A DNA stretch of 64,000 bases, taken from positions 62,001 to 126,000 of the forward strand of contig NZ_JAGGDJ010000007.1 of the NCBI RefSeq assembly GCF_017652985.1. The letters run 5' to 3'. Position 1 is the first letter of the stretch. Each line of letters opens with the position of its first letter. Shown one piece after another: positions 50,771 through 58,378 of the stretch. The DNA comes from Paenibacillus artemisiicola. GTDB lineage: Bacteria; Bacillota; Bacilli; Paenibacillales; Paenibacillaceae. The position numbers were made by a program, and so were the translations under genes. The notes under the pieces are model-generated. The model was not told the DNA's origin and did not search any database. It saw nothing but the letters and a program-made list of their open reading frames with translations.

Positions 50771-51817
50771 TTAGCAGGACAGATTATTGCCCGGCGCGAC
50801 GCCCAGAATCGAACAGATGCGCTTATACTGATCGACCCGGCTTTGAACCGGCCCCCCGCCTCCGCGGTTGCATTCGAGCGCGCCGTTGATCGTGCGGATC
50901 GTCTCGCCGAATCCCCGCGACTTCGTCATGGCGTCGTGGCAGGTCATCGATCCCGCGCCGGTCTGCGTGTTCCAGAACCAGAGCGCCGTCTTCCAGGCGA
51001 CCGAGGAATCCTGGGCGACCAGGTCCGGATTCTTCAGAAGCGGCAGCCCCAGCGCCTCGCCCGCCGCGCCGTAGTTGTAGTTCCAGCTGATTTGCAGCGG
51101 TCCCCGGCCGTAGTATTGCTTGCCCGGCTCGACGGGATAACGGGTGTTGCCGTAGTCCGAATAATGCGGGTAATTCGCGGTATTCGCCTCGTTAATATAG
51201 TATAAGCCGCCCGTCTCGTGATAGACGTTGGCCAGGAACGCCGCCGCTTCCTGCTTGCGCATCGCGTCGTCGCCCGTGTTCGCGAAGCCGGGATAGGCGC
51301 CGAGCGCCGCGGTAAATCCGGCATACGTGTAGAACGATTGACGGGACGGGTAGATCTGGTTGAACTGCTGCTCCGACACGATGAACCCGCCGCCGCTCGG
51401 GTGCGAGGGCTGGGATGCCTCCGTGCCCGCCTGCGCGATCGTGAATTCCTCCCACCCGGCCGCGGCCGTCCGGTTCGCGTACAGCACGCCGCCCTTGTTC
51501 AAATCCGCGGATACGTACAGCTGATTGGCCACGGCTTGCAGCGCGATCTTGCCGTTGCCCCGGTCGATCTTCCTGAACTTCTCCCAGTCTTGGATGACCG
51601 ACGCGCGCGCGATCAGCTTCGTCTCTTGATTGAGATCCGCCGTCACGTATTTGTTATTGGCGATCGAGAGGAACGATACCGTTCCGTCGGCGTTATTGAC
51701 CACATTGAACGTTTCCCATGCTTGCGCGGCTTGCCGGTTGGCGACGAGCGGGCTTGCGCCTTGGTTTTCCGCCGATACAAACGTATTATTCGCGGATGAT
51801 TTAATCGTAGCTGCCAT
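50771..51817 (-). CDS. GH19 chitinase with N-terminal fascin-like domain, no signal peptide
   Basis: 348 residues; AATTATC separates GGAGG from the ATG. The N-terminal ~125 residues are a beta-trefoil/fascin-like domain with recurring blocks (FVSAENQGASPLVANRQAA, YVTADLNQETKLIARA, YVSADLNKGGVLYANR) that binds carbohydrate or protein. A Ser/His/Pro linker leads to the GH19 domain (~145-348) with catalytic Glu in NVYHETGGLYYINE and KQYYGRGPLQISWNYNYGA. It hydrolyses chitin. The N-terminus MAATIKSSANNTFVSAENQG is polar with no export signal. First gene of the GH19-GH16-GH25-holin operon. Confidence 0.92.
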   Translation of the reverse strand: MAATIKSSANNTFVSAENQGASPLVANRQAAQAWETFNVVNNADGTVSFLSIANNKYVTADLNQETKLIARASVIQDWEKFRKIDRGNGKIALQAVANQLYVSADLNKGGVLYANRTAAAGWEEFTIAQAGTEASQPSHPSGGGFIVSEQQFNQIYPSRQSFYTYAGFTAALGAYPGFANTGDDAMRKQEAAAFLANVYHETGGLYYINEANTANYPHYSDYGNTRYPVEPGKQYYGRGPLQISWNYNYGAAGEALGLPLLKNPDLVAQDSSVAWKTALWFWNTQTGAGSMTCHDAMTKSRGFGETIRTINGALECNRGGGGPVQSRVDQYKRICSILGVAPGNNLSC

Positions 51818-51837
51818 GATAATTCCTCCGATTGTTT

Positions 51838-52164
51838 AATTAATTTTTTAAAGTAACTAATATTAACTATGATAATAATTCTACTTTTTTACAATGCGCC
51901 GATTATCCCGATATTGCATTACATAATTTAACTATATTTATTTTTTTATTTGTTAATTTTGAATAACTTCATGCAAACTCGTTCTCATTCATCCGCGATG
52001 CAATCGCTTACTATGATAACCGGCCCTATGCGCCCGCCTGAATCCCGGATCGCGATCTAAGCATGGAGTCCTAGAAGCCTTAGCATCCTTAGAAGCGTGC
52101 CTATACGGAACATAAAAAGAGACGCCGGAGGATCTCCCGCGTCTCGTTGAGCTTATTTATCTGC
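51838..52164. other. A+T-rich regulatory region of the hydrolase-holin operon
   Basis: About 330 bases without a gene. 51838-51970 is strikingly A+T-rich compared with its surroundings (long runs such as TTAATTAATTTTTTAAAG). Several TATTAT/TATCAT-like hexamers occur on the minus strand, but no unique promoter can be named. The MarR gene terminator, if any, is also in this stretch. Confidence 0.5.
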
Positions 52165-52623
52165 TTATTTTTCTGCCGATTTTTCGTTCACCTTATGGAG
52201 CAGCTTCCGGATCGCCCCGTTCAGCACGCCGATTTCCGCCTCGGTCATCCCGCTCGCTTCGAGCAGAGACATCGGTACGCACGTCGACTGTTCTTTGAGC
52301 GAGATCCCCTTGTCGGTTATCCGGATATGCAGGACCCGCTCGTCTTCCTTCGAACGCTCCCGCCGGATAAGTCCCGCGGCTTCCATGCGTTTCAGCATCG
52401 GCGTCAGCGTGCCGGAGTCCAAGACCAATTGTTCGCTGATCTCCTTGACCGACATCGTCTCGTGCTCCCATAAGGCAAGCAAAACCAGGTATTGCGGGTA
52501 TGTTAAGTCCAAATCGTCCAGCAGCGGCCGGTACATTCGGAATATCGCGCGCGAGCAAGCATACATCGAAAAACACAAATGAGCTTCCAACGGTATATGA
52601 GGTCCTTGGTTATCGTCTTTCAT
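52165..52623 (-). CDS. OhrR-like MarR-family peroxide-responsive regulator
   Basis: 152 residues. LEAHLCFSMYACSRAIFRMY matches the OhrR N-terminus with its reactive cysteine (LCF). LTYPQYLVLLALWEHETMSV and LDSGTLTPMLKRMEAAGLI are the OhrR winged-helix core. A second Cys four turns later (ACSR) and a third (STCVPM) could make it a two-cysteine sensor. OhrR dissociates from DNA when oxidised by organic peroxides. It lies downstream of the thiol peroxidase and thioredoxin reductase genes and may repress them and the divergent hydrolase via TTTGTNNACAAA sites. No ohr gene is adjacent. Confidence 0.87.
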   Translation of the reverse strand: MKDDNQGPHIPLEAHLCFSMYACSRAIFRMYRPLLDDLDLTYPQYLVLLALWEHETMSVKEISEQLVLDSGTLTPMLKRMEAAGLIRRERSKEDERVLHIRITDKGISLKEQSTCVPMSLLEASGMTEAEIGVLNGAIRKLLHKVNEKSAEK

Positions 52624-52737
52624 CGCTCATCCCTCCTCCAACGTGAACGGCCGCATGTCCATCGCCCTTCATCTTACAATCCCTTATCCAAAAACACAAT
52701 GCATCGCGAAGCCGGAAGCCGGAAATCGGGCAAAAAA

Positions 52738-52777
52738 CAAAGATAAAGCCCCTTGATCGAATCGGATCAAGGGGTTT
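52738..52777 (-). terminator. Terminator of the trxB-tpx operon
   Basis: Stem AAACCCCTTGATC / GATCAAGGGGCTTT read leftwards, then ATCTTTGTTTTTTG. It separates tpx from the regulator gene. Confidence 0.82.
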
Positions 52778-52835
52778 CCGTCTCCTTCATGTCCCGTTCG
52801 GTCCCGCTCCGGAGACGGAGACGGACCGCGATCGC

Positions 52836-53357
52836 TTACTCCGCGAGCCCGCGCAAGGCCGCAAGCGCGGCGTCGTAATTCGGATGCTCCGACAGCTCGC
52901 TCAAATATTCGACGTAGCGGACGGTATCGTCGGCGTCGACGATGAAGATCGCCCGTTGGTCCAGCTGCAGTTCTTTGATCAGCACGCCGTACGCCTCGCC
53001 GAAGGCCCGATGTTTGTAATCCGACAACGTGACGACGCGTTCGATGCCGGCGGTCGCGCAAAACCGGCTCTGCGCGAACGGCAGGTCGACCGAGATCGTC
53101 AAGACGACCACGCTGTCGCCCAGCTTCGACGCCTCTTGATTGAAGCGCCGCGTTTGCGCGTCGCATACGTCGGTATCCAGCGAAGGCACGACGGAAATGA
53201 GCTTGATCCGGCCCGCGTAATCGGAGAGGCTTGCTTCGGTCATGAGATCTTTGTTGATGGTGAAGGCGGGCGCCTTGTCCCCGACTTTCAATTCCGGACC
53301 TACCAGCGTGATCGGTTGCCCGCCTACCGTTGCTTTGCCCGTACGTTCTTGTGTCAT
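52836..53357 (-). CDS. tpx: Thiol peroxidase (atypical 2-Cys peroxiredoxin)
   Basis: 173 residues from the ATG at 53355-53357 with GGAGG upstream. The Tpx family motifs are VGDKAPAFTI, PSLDTDVCDAQTRRFNQEA with the peroxidatic Cys, and FAQSRFCATAGI with the resolving Cys. It reduces H2O2 and alkyl hydroperoxides using thioredoxin, which the neighbouring reductase keeps reduced. It follows trxB by 62 bases and ends at a terminator. Confidence 0.93.
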   Translation of the reverse strand: MTQERTGKATVGGQPITLVGPELKVGDKAPAFTINKDLMTEASLSDYAGRIKLISVVPSLDTDVCDAQTRRFNQEASKLGDSVVVLTISVDLPFAQSRFCATAGIERVVTLSDYKHRAFGEAYGVLIKELQLDQRAIFIVDADDTVRYVEYLSELSEHPNYDAALAALRGLAE

Positions 53358-53419
53358 GAGAAATTCCTCCGTTTTAGTTGATTTGGTTTGAGGTGACGCG
53401 TGAATGCAAACTACTGCTG

Positions 53420-54349
53420 TTACTGCTGTTCGAACAAGAAGCTTTCGCAATCCAGCGCCGCTTTGCAGCCGCTGCCCGCCGACGTGATCGCCTGACGGTA
53501 GACGGGGTCCATGACGTCCCCGCAGGCGAATACGCCGGGCACGTTCGTGCGGGACGTACCCGGAACGACGTCCACGTAGCCTTGCTCGTCGGTGCGTATC
53601 TGCCCGCCCAAGAACCCGGTGTTCGGACGATGACCGATCGCGAGGAAGATCCCGTCGGCTTCCAGCACCTCGTCCTCTCCCGTCGCGTTGTTGCGCACTT
53701 TGAGCGCGGTCACCCCTTTGTCGCCGGACAGCACTTCCAGCGGGGTCGCGTTCAGGCTCCACGCGATCTTCTCGTTCCGGCGCGCGCGGTCCTGCATGAT
53801 CTGGGAAGCCCGAAGCTCCTCCCTGCGGTGCACGAGGCGGACCTCGGAAGCGAACCGCGTCAGAAACTGCGCTTCCTCCATCGCGGTGTCGCCGCCGCCG
53901 ATGACGATGATCTTCTTGTTGCGGAAGAAGAATCCGTCGCAGGTCGCGCACGTGCTGACGCCTTGGCCGATGTTTTCCGCTTCTCCCGGGATGCCGACCA
54001 TTTTCGCGGAAGCGCCGGTCGACAGGATGACCGCGTCCGCCGTGATTTCGGCGCCGCCTTCCACGTACAGCGTGAACGGACGCCTCGATACATCCACGCG
54101 GGTCACGTAGCCGGTTTGAATGCGCGCGCCGAACCGTTCGGCTTGCTTCCGCATATTCTCCATCAGCTCCGGCCCCGTGATCCCCTCCGGAAATCCGGGG
54201 AAGTTCTCGACTTCCGTCGTCGTCGTCAGCTGTCCGCCCGGCTGCGACCCTTCGATAATGAGCGGGGACAGGTTCGCCCGCGCCAAGTAGATCGCCGCCG
54301 TTAATCCCGCCGGACCCGTTCCGATAATAACCGCCTGATGATGCATCAT
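53420..54349 (-). CDS. trxB: Thioredoxin reductase
   Basis: 309 residues. The FAD motif is IIGTGPAGLTAAIYLAR (N-terminus), the redox-active disulfide is CATCDG (~135-140), the NADPH motif is VIGGGDTAMEEA (~155-166), and the FAD tail motif is GVFACGDVMDP (~275-285). It passes electrons from NADPH to thioredoxin, supplying Tpx. Two adjacent ATGs follow GGAGG; either may start the protein. It is first in the trxB-tpx operon, whose promoter overlaps a probable MarR/OhrR operator. It may be a stress-specific paralogue of a housekeeping trxB elsewhere. Confidence 0.93.
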   Translation of the reverse strand: MMHHQAVIIGTGPAGLTAAIYLARANLSPLIIEGSQPGGQLTTTTEVENFPGFPEGITGPELMENMRKQAERFGARIQTGYVTRVDVSRRPFTLYVEGGAEITADAVILSTGASAKMVGIPGEAENIGQGVSTCATCDGFFFRNKKIIVIGGGDTAMEEAQFLTRFASEVRLVHRREELRASQIMQDRARRNEKIAWSLNATPLEVLSGDKGVTALKVRNNATGEDEVLEADGIFLAIGHRPNTGFLGGQIRTDEQGYVDVVPGTSRTNVPGVFACGDVMDPVYRQAITSAGSGCKAALDCESFLFEQQ

Positions 54350-54407
54350 GAATGCCTCCTCTTATTCGTTTGTCCGCTAATCATTCGCTCACAAACTTTA
54401 TGAACCA

Positions 54408-54444
54408 ATCATATCCACCGGGTATTAGTTTGTCAACAAATTAA
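54408..54444 (-). promoter_or_regulatory. trxB-tpx promoter with MarR-type operator
   Basis: Minus strand: -35 TTGACA (complement of 54431-54436), a 17-base spacer and -10 TATGAT (complement of 54408-54413). The -35 is embedded in TTAATTTGTTGACAAACT (complement of 54427-54444), whose dyad is TTTGT-TG-ACAAA. Confidence 0.8.
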
Positions 54445-54596
54445 TTTTAAACAAACAGATATCGTTCGTGAGCCGGCCTTTCTGCCGATCCGATTTTAAA
54501 CGCCTATATGGAAGAGATCATCCGGAAGCCCAAACGAGGCGAAATCCGCGTATTTTAACGCTTCATTATAGCGATCGGCGAAGCAAAATTTTTCAA

Positions 54597-54634
54597 TTAA
54601 TTTGTTGACAAACTATTTGTGCACAAATTATTAT
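54597..54634 (+). promoter_or_regulatory. Haloperoxidase-like gene promoter with two MarR-type operators
   Basis: Plus strand: -35 TTGACA (54605-54610), an 18-base spacer and -10 TATTAT (54629-54634). The -35 lies in TTAATTTGTTGACAAACT (54597-54614), the same 18-mer as on the trxB side in the opposite orientation. A perfect palindrome ATTTGTGCACAAAT (54615-54628) fills the spacer. Confidence 0.8.
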
Positions 54635-54719
54635 AGGGATGCGAGCAAGCCACAACTGGCCAAGGTAACGAGGGCGAGTACGGGCGGTTCGCGAAACCCG
54701 CCATTCTGAGGAGGAATAC

Positions 54720-55673
54720 ATGATGAAAAAGGTTACAAGCAAAAAGGTTATGACGCTGTCGCTGGCCCTCGCGCTGATCGGTACGGGAACGGGCATCGGA
54801 GCGAGCCTCGCGAAATCGCCGGTCGCGGAAGCGCAGCATTATACGGCCGGCGTCGTGAACACGGGCAGCGGCCACTACATAACGGTCGGCAACAACGTGA
54901 AGCTGTACGTCGAGGACGTGGGCGAAGGCAAGCCGGTCGTCTTCATCCACGGCTGGCCGGCCAATCACGAGATGTACGAATATCAGGAGACCGAGCTGCC
55001 TAAGCAAGGGATTCGCTTCATCGGCATCGACCTGCGCGGCTTCGGCAAGTCCGACCGCCCTTACGACGGCTACGATATGGATACCTTCGCGGACGACGTC
55101 CGCCAGGTCATCGACAAGCTGGAATTGAAGGACGTGACGCTGGCCGGATTCTCGATGGGCGGCACGGTGGCAACCAACTACATGATCCGGCATAAAGGAC
55201 ACGCGGTGTCCAAGCTGATGCTGTTCGGAGCCGCTTCCCCGAGCTGGAGCCAGCGCGACGGTTATCCGTACGGCATCACGCAGAAGGATATCGACAACAT
55301 CGTGACCAACCTGAAAGCGGACCGTCCGAACATGCTGAAGAGCTTCGGCGACGACTTCTTCTACAAGCAGCCGAGCCCGGCGTTCCGCGCCTGGTTCGAT
55401 CAGATGGGCCAGTCCTCGGATGCCCGCGCGACGATCGAAAGCATTCAATCGGTCGCGGCGACGGATCTGCGCGCCGGGCTGAAAACGATCGGCGTGCCGA
55501 CGCTTATTCTGCACGGCGTGCACGACAAGGCGGTGCCGTTCGCCATCGCGGAGCAGCTGCACAAAGGCATTCGCAACTCGACGCTCGTTCCGTTCCAAAA
55601 CAGCGGCCACGGCCTCTTCTATGAAGAGAAAGCGAAATTCAACGAGGAAATCGTCAAGTTCGTGAACCCGTAA
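54720..55673 (+). CDS. Secreted alpha/beta hydrolase (non-heme haloperoxidase/perhydrolase-like)
   Basis: 317 residues, RBS GAGGAGG. A signal peptide (KVMTLSLALALIGTGTGIGA) precedes a mature part with VVFIHGWPANHEMYEYQ (oxyanion region), DLRGFGKSDRPYDGYDM, the nucleophile elbow GFSMGG (Ser near 156) and the catalytic His in QNSGHGLFYEE. The order matches the chloroperoxidase/arylesterase group, which hydrolyses esters or makes peracids in the presence of H2O2. The divergent thiol peroxidase operon and shared operators tie it to peroxide stress. Confidence 0.88.
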   Translation: MMKKVTSKKVMTLSLALALIGTGTGIGASLAKSPVAEAQHYTAGVVNTGSGHYITVGNNVKLYVEDVGEGKPVVFIHGWPANHEMYEYQETELPKQGIRFIGIDLRGFGKSDRPYDGYDMDTFADDVRQVIDKLELKDVTLAGFSMGGTVATNYMIRHKGHAVSKLMLFGAASPSWSQRDGYPYGITQKDIDNIVTNLKADRPNMLKSFGDDFFYKQPSPAFRAWFDQMGQSSDARATIESIQSVAATDLRAGLKTIGVPTLILHGVHDKAVPFAIAEQLHKGIRNSTLVPFQNSGHGLFYEEKAKFNEEIVKFVNP

Positions 55674-55688
55674 ACGCGATTCCCCCTC

Positions 55689-55719
55689 AAAAAACCCGCC
55701 GGGCGCCCGGCGGGTTTTT
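55689..55719. terminator. Bidirectional terminator between hydrolase and ABC permease genes
   Basis: Perfect stem AAAACCCGCCGGGC / GCCCGGCGGGTTTT with T-runs on both outgoing strands. It serves both convergent transcripts. Confidence 0.88.
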
Positions 55720-55759
55720 CATCGTTTACGTAGGCACCTTGTTCTTGATTGCTTGCACG

Positions 55760-56527
55760 TTAGACCCGCTTCTTGAACGCCCGCATGGCGAACAGATAGG
55801 CCAGCAGCAGGATTCCGATGCACCACGCCAGCGCGAGCCAGATGTCGTTCCCCGCCGGCTGTCCCGCCAAAAGCGCCCGGATGGCGTTGACGATCGAGGT
55901 CACCGGCTGATGCTCGGCGAAGGCGCGGACGACGGTCGGCATCGACTCGGTCGGCACGAACGCCGAGCTGATGAAGGGCAGGAAGATGATCGGGTAGGAG
56001 AAGGCGCTCGCGCCGTCGACCGTCTTGGCCGAGAGTCCGGCGATTGCCGCGACCCAGGTTAAAGCCAGCGTAAACAGCGCGAGGATTCCGGCGACGGCCA
56101 GCCAAGGCAGCACGCCGGCGGATGAACGAAAACCCATGATCAAGGCGGCGATAATGATGACGACGAGCGAGATGGCGTTGGACACCAGCGAGGTCAGCAC
56201 GTGGCCCCAAAGCAAGGAGGAACGCGAGATCGGCATGGTCTGAAACCGCTCCAGTATGCCCCGCTGCACATCGGTGAACAGCCGGTACGACGTATAGGCG
56301 ACTCCGCTGGCGATCGCCATGAGCAGGATCCCGGGCAGCAGGTAATTCACGTAGTTGTCCGTTCCGGCTTGAATGGCGCCTCCGAACACATAGACGAACA
56401 GCAGCATGAACGCGATCGGCATGATCGTCACCGTGATGATGGTGTCCATGCTGCGGAACACATGGCGCATGGAACGTCCCAGCATGACGCCGATATCGGT
56501 GAAAAAATGCTTCTTAGCAGCCTCCAT
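55760..56527 (-). CDS. ABC-2 type exporter permease (DrrB-like)
   Basis: 255 residues with six transmembrane helices; ABC-2 features include ITVTIMPIAFMLLFVYVFGGAI and FERFQTMPISRSSLLWGHVL then PIIFLPFISSAFVPTESMP. It forms the membrane part of a DrrAB-type drug/lipid exporter with the ATPase encoded immediately upstream; its Shine-Dalgarno lies within the ATPase's last codons. Third gene of the pentapeptide-ATPase-permease operon. Confidence 0.9.
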   Translation of the reverse strand: MEAAKKHFFTDIGVMLGRSMRHVFRSMDTIITVTIMPIAFMLLFVYVFGGAIQAGTDNYVNYLLPGILLMAIASGVAYTSYRLFTDVQRGILERFQTMPISRSSLLWGHVLTSLVSNAISLVVIIIAALIMGFRSSAGVLPWLAVAGILALFTLALTWVAAIAGLSAKTVDGASAFSYPIIFLPFISSAFVPTESMPTVVRAFAEHQPVTSIVNAIRALLAGQPAGNDIWLALAWCIGILLLAYLFAMRAFKKRV

Positions 56528-57325
56528 TTACTTGCCCTCCTTCTTGCCGACGATGGCGAGGAAGATCTCCTCGAGGGTCGGCTGTTTTTCCACGTATTCC
56601 GCTTGCGCGGACGGGAACAGCTTCTTCAATTCCGCGAGCGTGCCGTTCGCGATAATGCGGCCTTCGTGCAGGATGGCGATCCGGTCGGCCAGCTGCTCGG
56701 CTTCCTCCAGATACTGCGTGGTCAAGAGGACCGTCGTCCCGCCGTTCGCGAGCTCCTTGACGATCTTCCATACCTCGATGCGCGCCTCGGGATCGAGTCC
56801 CGTCGTCGGTTCGTCGAGGAAGATGATCGGCGGATTGCCGACCAGGCTCAAGGCGATGTCGAGCCGGCGGCGCATGCCGCCCGAGTACGTGGACACCCGG
56901 CGGTCGGCCGCTTCCGTCAGGCCGAATCGGTTTAATACGTCGTCGGCCACCTGGCGAGGGTTCTTGAGATACCGCAGCTTGGCGATCATGACCAGGTTTT
57001 CGCGTCCGGTCAAGATTTCGTCCACGGCGGCGAACTGCCCGGTGAGGCTGATCGCCTGCCGCACGCGGTCGGGTTTGGCCGCGACATCGAATCCATTGAC
57101 GGCGGCGGTCCCGCCGTCCGGCTTCAGCAGCGTGGCGAGGATTTTGACCACCGTCGTCTTGCCCGCCCCGTTGGAGCCGAGGAGCGCGAAGATGCTCCCC
57201 TTCTCCACCTCGAAATCGACGCCCTTCAGCACCTGCAGCTCCTTGTAGGACTTTTGCAATCCTTTGACTTGAATGCTCTTGGTTTGCATCGCTTGCCCGG
57301 TTTTCATGGCTTGCATGGTTTGCAT
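56528..57325 (-). CDS. ABC exporter ATP-binding protein (DrrA-like)
   Basis: 265 residues. Walker A is GSNGAGKTT, signature STYSGGMRRRLDIALSL, Walker B PPIIFLDEPTTGLDP, and H-loop-like LTTQYLEEAEQLADR with Gln in place of the usual His. The C-terminal DrrA-type region follows. The N-terminus repeats short Met-Gln units (MQTMQAMKTGQAMQ), a local 12-bp duplication without clear function. It powers export through the adjacent permease; the cargo is unknown, with drug or antibiotic resistance the usual role. Confidence 0.91.
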   Translation of the reverse strand: MQTMQAMKTGQAMQTKSIQVKGLQKSYKELQVLKGVDFEVEKGSIFALLGSNGAGKTTVVKILATLLKPDGGTAAVNGFDVAAKPDRVRQAISLTGQFAAVDEILTGRENLVMIAKLRYLKNPRQVADDVLNRFGLTEAADRRVSTYSGGMRRRLDIALSLVGNPPIIFLDEPTTGLDPEARIEVWKIVKELANGGTTVLLTTQYLEEAEQLADRIAILHEGRIIANGTLAELKKLFPSAQAEYVEKQPTLEEIFLAIVGKKEGK

Positions 57326-57338
57326 CGGAATCCCTCCC

Positions 57339-57998
57339 TTATAGAATCGTGACGTTCGTCAGATCGGCTCCCATGCCCTTGAGCAGCGCATAGGTGAGTT
57401 TATCCATCGCCGCGCCGTCGAAGCGGATGGTTTTGATCATCCGGTAGTACTTGTTCGTGAGCGCGAACCCCGGCTTGAACGATACGTTGTTCAAGGTGGC
57501 GCCCTTAAACGAAGTTCCGGTTAAGGCCGCGTTGTCGAACTTTACGCCGATAAACGTCTGCCCGTCGAAACGCTGACCGCTCAGATCGGCGTGCTTGAAG
57601 TCCGCCCCGTCGAACGTGCACCCTTCAAACGCCGTCTTCCGAAGATCGGTCATCGCTAATGTCGCGTCGGTCAGCCGTACGCCCGTGAATTTGGCGCCGT
57701 CCAGTGCCGACTTGGTGAAATTGGTGCGGACCAGGATCGTTTTGCGGAAGCTGGCATTCGCCAGGTCCAGCGTGGACAGGACGCAGTCCGTCAGGTTCGC
57801 GCCGTCGAAATTCGCGCCGCGGACGTCGCTGCTCTTGAACGAGCTGCCGGTCAGATCCGCGCCCGAGAAGTCGGTGCCGCGCAGCGCGCTTCCTTTGAAC
57901 TGTCCCTTATGCGCCGTCACGCCGGCAAAGTCGCTTTCCGCCAGGTTGCTTCCGTTAAAGTTCGTCAGGACGTTCCGCTCCAATTTTGCGTTTTTCAT
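57339..57998 (-). CDS. Pentapeptide-repeat protein
   Basis: 219 residues, largely A(D/N)LxX-type repeats from ~12 to 185: SDFAG, TDFSG, ADLTG, ANFDG, ANLTD, AKFTG, ADFKH and ADLSG among them, predicting a right-handed quadrilateral helix. The last ~30 residues (MIKTIRFDGAAMDKLTYALL) depart from the repeat and may form a cap. Qnr/MfpA members protect gyrase as DNA mimics; this one has not been shown to do so. It is first in an operon with a DrrAB exporter, behind a near-consensus promoter, so a self-resistance role is plausible. Confidence 0.88.
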   Translation of the reverse strand: MKNAKLERNVLTNFNGSNLAESDFAGVTAHKGQFKGSALRGTDFSGADLTGSSFKSSDVRGANFDGANLTDCVLSTLDLANASFRKTILVRTNFTKSALDGAKFTGVRLTDATLAMTDLRKTAFEGCTFDGADFKHADLSGQRFDGQTFIGVKFDNAALTGTSFKGATLNNVSFKPGFALTNKYYRMIKTIRFDGAAMDKLTYALLKGMGADLTNVTIL

Positions 57999-58126
57999 CT
58001 TAAATCGCTCCTCTAAAAATTAATTTTTCAACACGCGTTTCGCATTCTTTCAATTGCGTTGGCTGCGGGCTCCGGCAGGGCGGATGCGAGGTTGTTCTCG
58101 CTCGTATCGATCACCTTCATATCTGC

Positions 58127-58155
58127 ATAATAAGCCATACTACTGTGACTGTCAA
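58127..58155 (-). promoter_or_regulatory. Near-consensus promoter of the pentapeptide-DrrAB operon
   Basis: Minus strand: -35 TTGACA (complement of 58150-58155), a 17-base spacer and -10 TATTAT (complement of 58127-58132). Confidence 0.82.
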
Positions 58156-58205
58156 GGTACTTTTTTTATTATAATACTCAATCGATGATAATCGGTTCCT
58201 CCCCA

Positions 58206-58233
58206 ACAAAAAAAAACCGCGCGGCGCGCGGTT
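58206..58233 (-). terminator. Terminator of the MFS/stalk-protein operon
   Basis: Stem AACCGCGC / GCGCGGTT with a short GC-rich loop, followed leftwards by about ten T residues. It belongs to the unit ending at 58379. Confidence 0.85.
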
Positions 58234-58260
58234 CTGGGCAGCTTTCCTGGCTTTCAACGT

Positions 58261-58295
58261 CAAACGGCAGCCGATTCGCGATCGGCTGCCGTTTG
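58261..58295. repeat. GGCAGCCG-core palindrome
   Basis: Perfect 15-base arms CAAACGGCAGCCGAT / ATCGGCTGCCGTTTG around five bases, with no U-run. It is one of several hairpins in this window sharing the GGCAGCCG core at gene ends. Confidence 0.75.
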
Positions 58296-58378
58296 GTTGT
58301 TTCGTATCCCGTGCGTTTGACGAATCGTGGATTGACGCGCTGCCGATCGTATTCCGTTGCCATCACGATAGCCGACGC

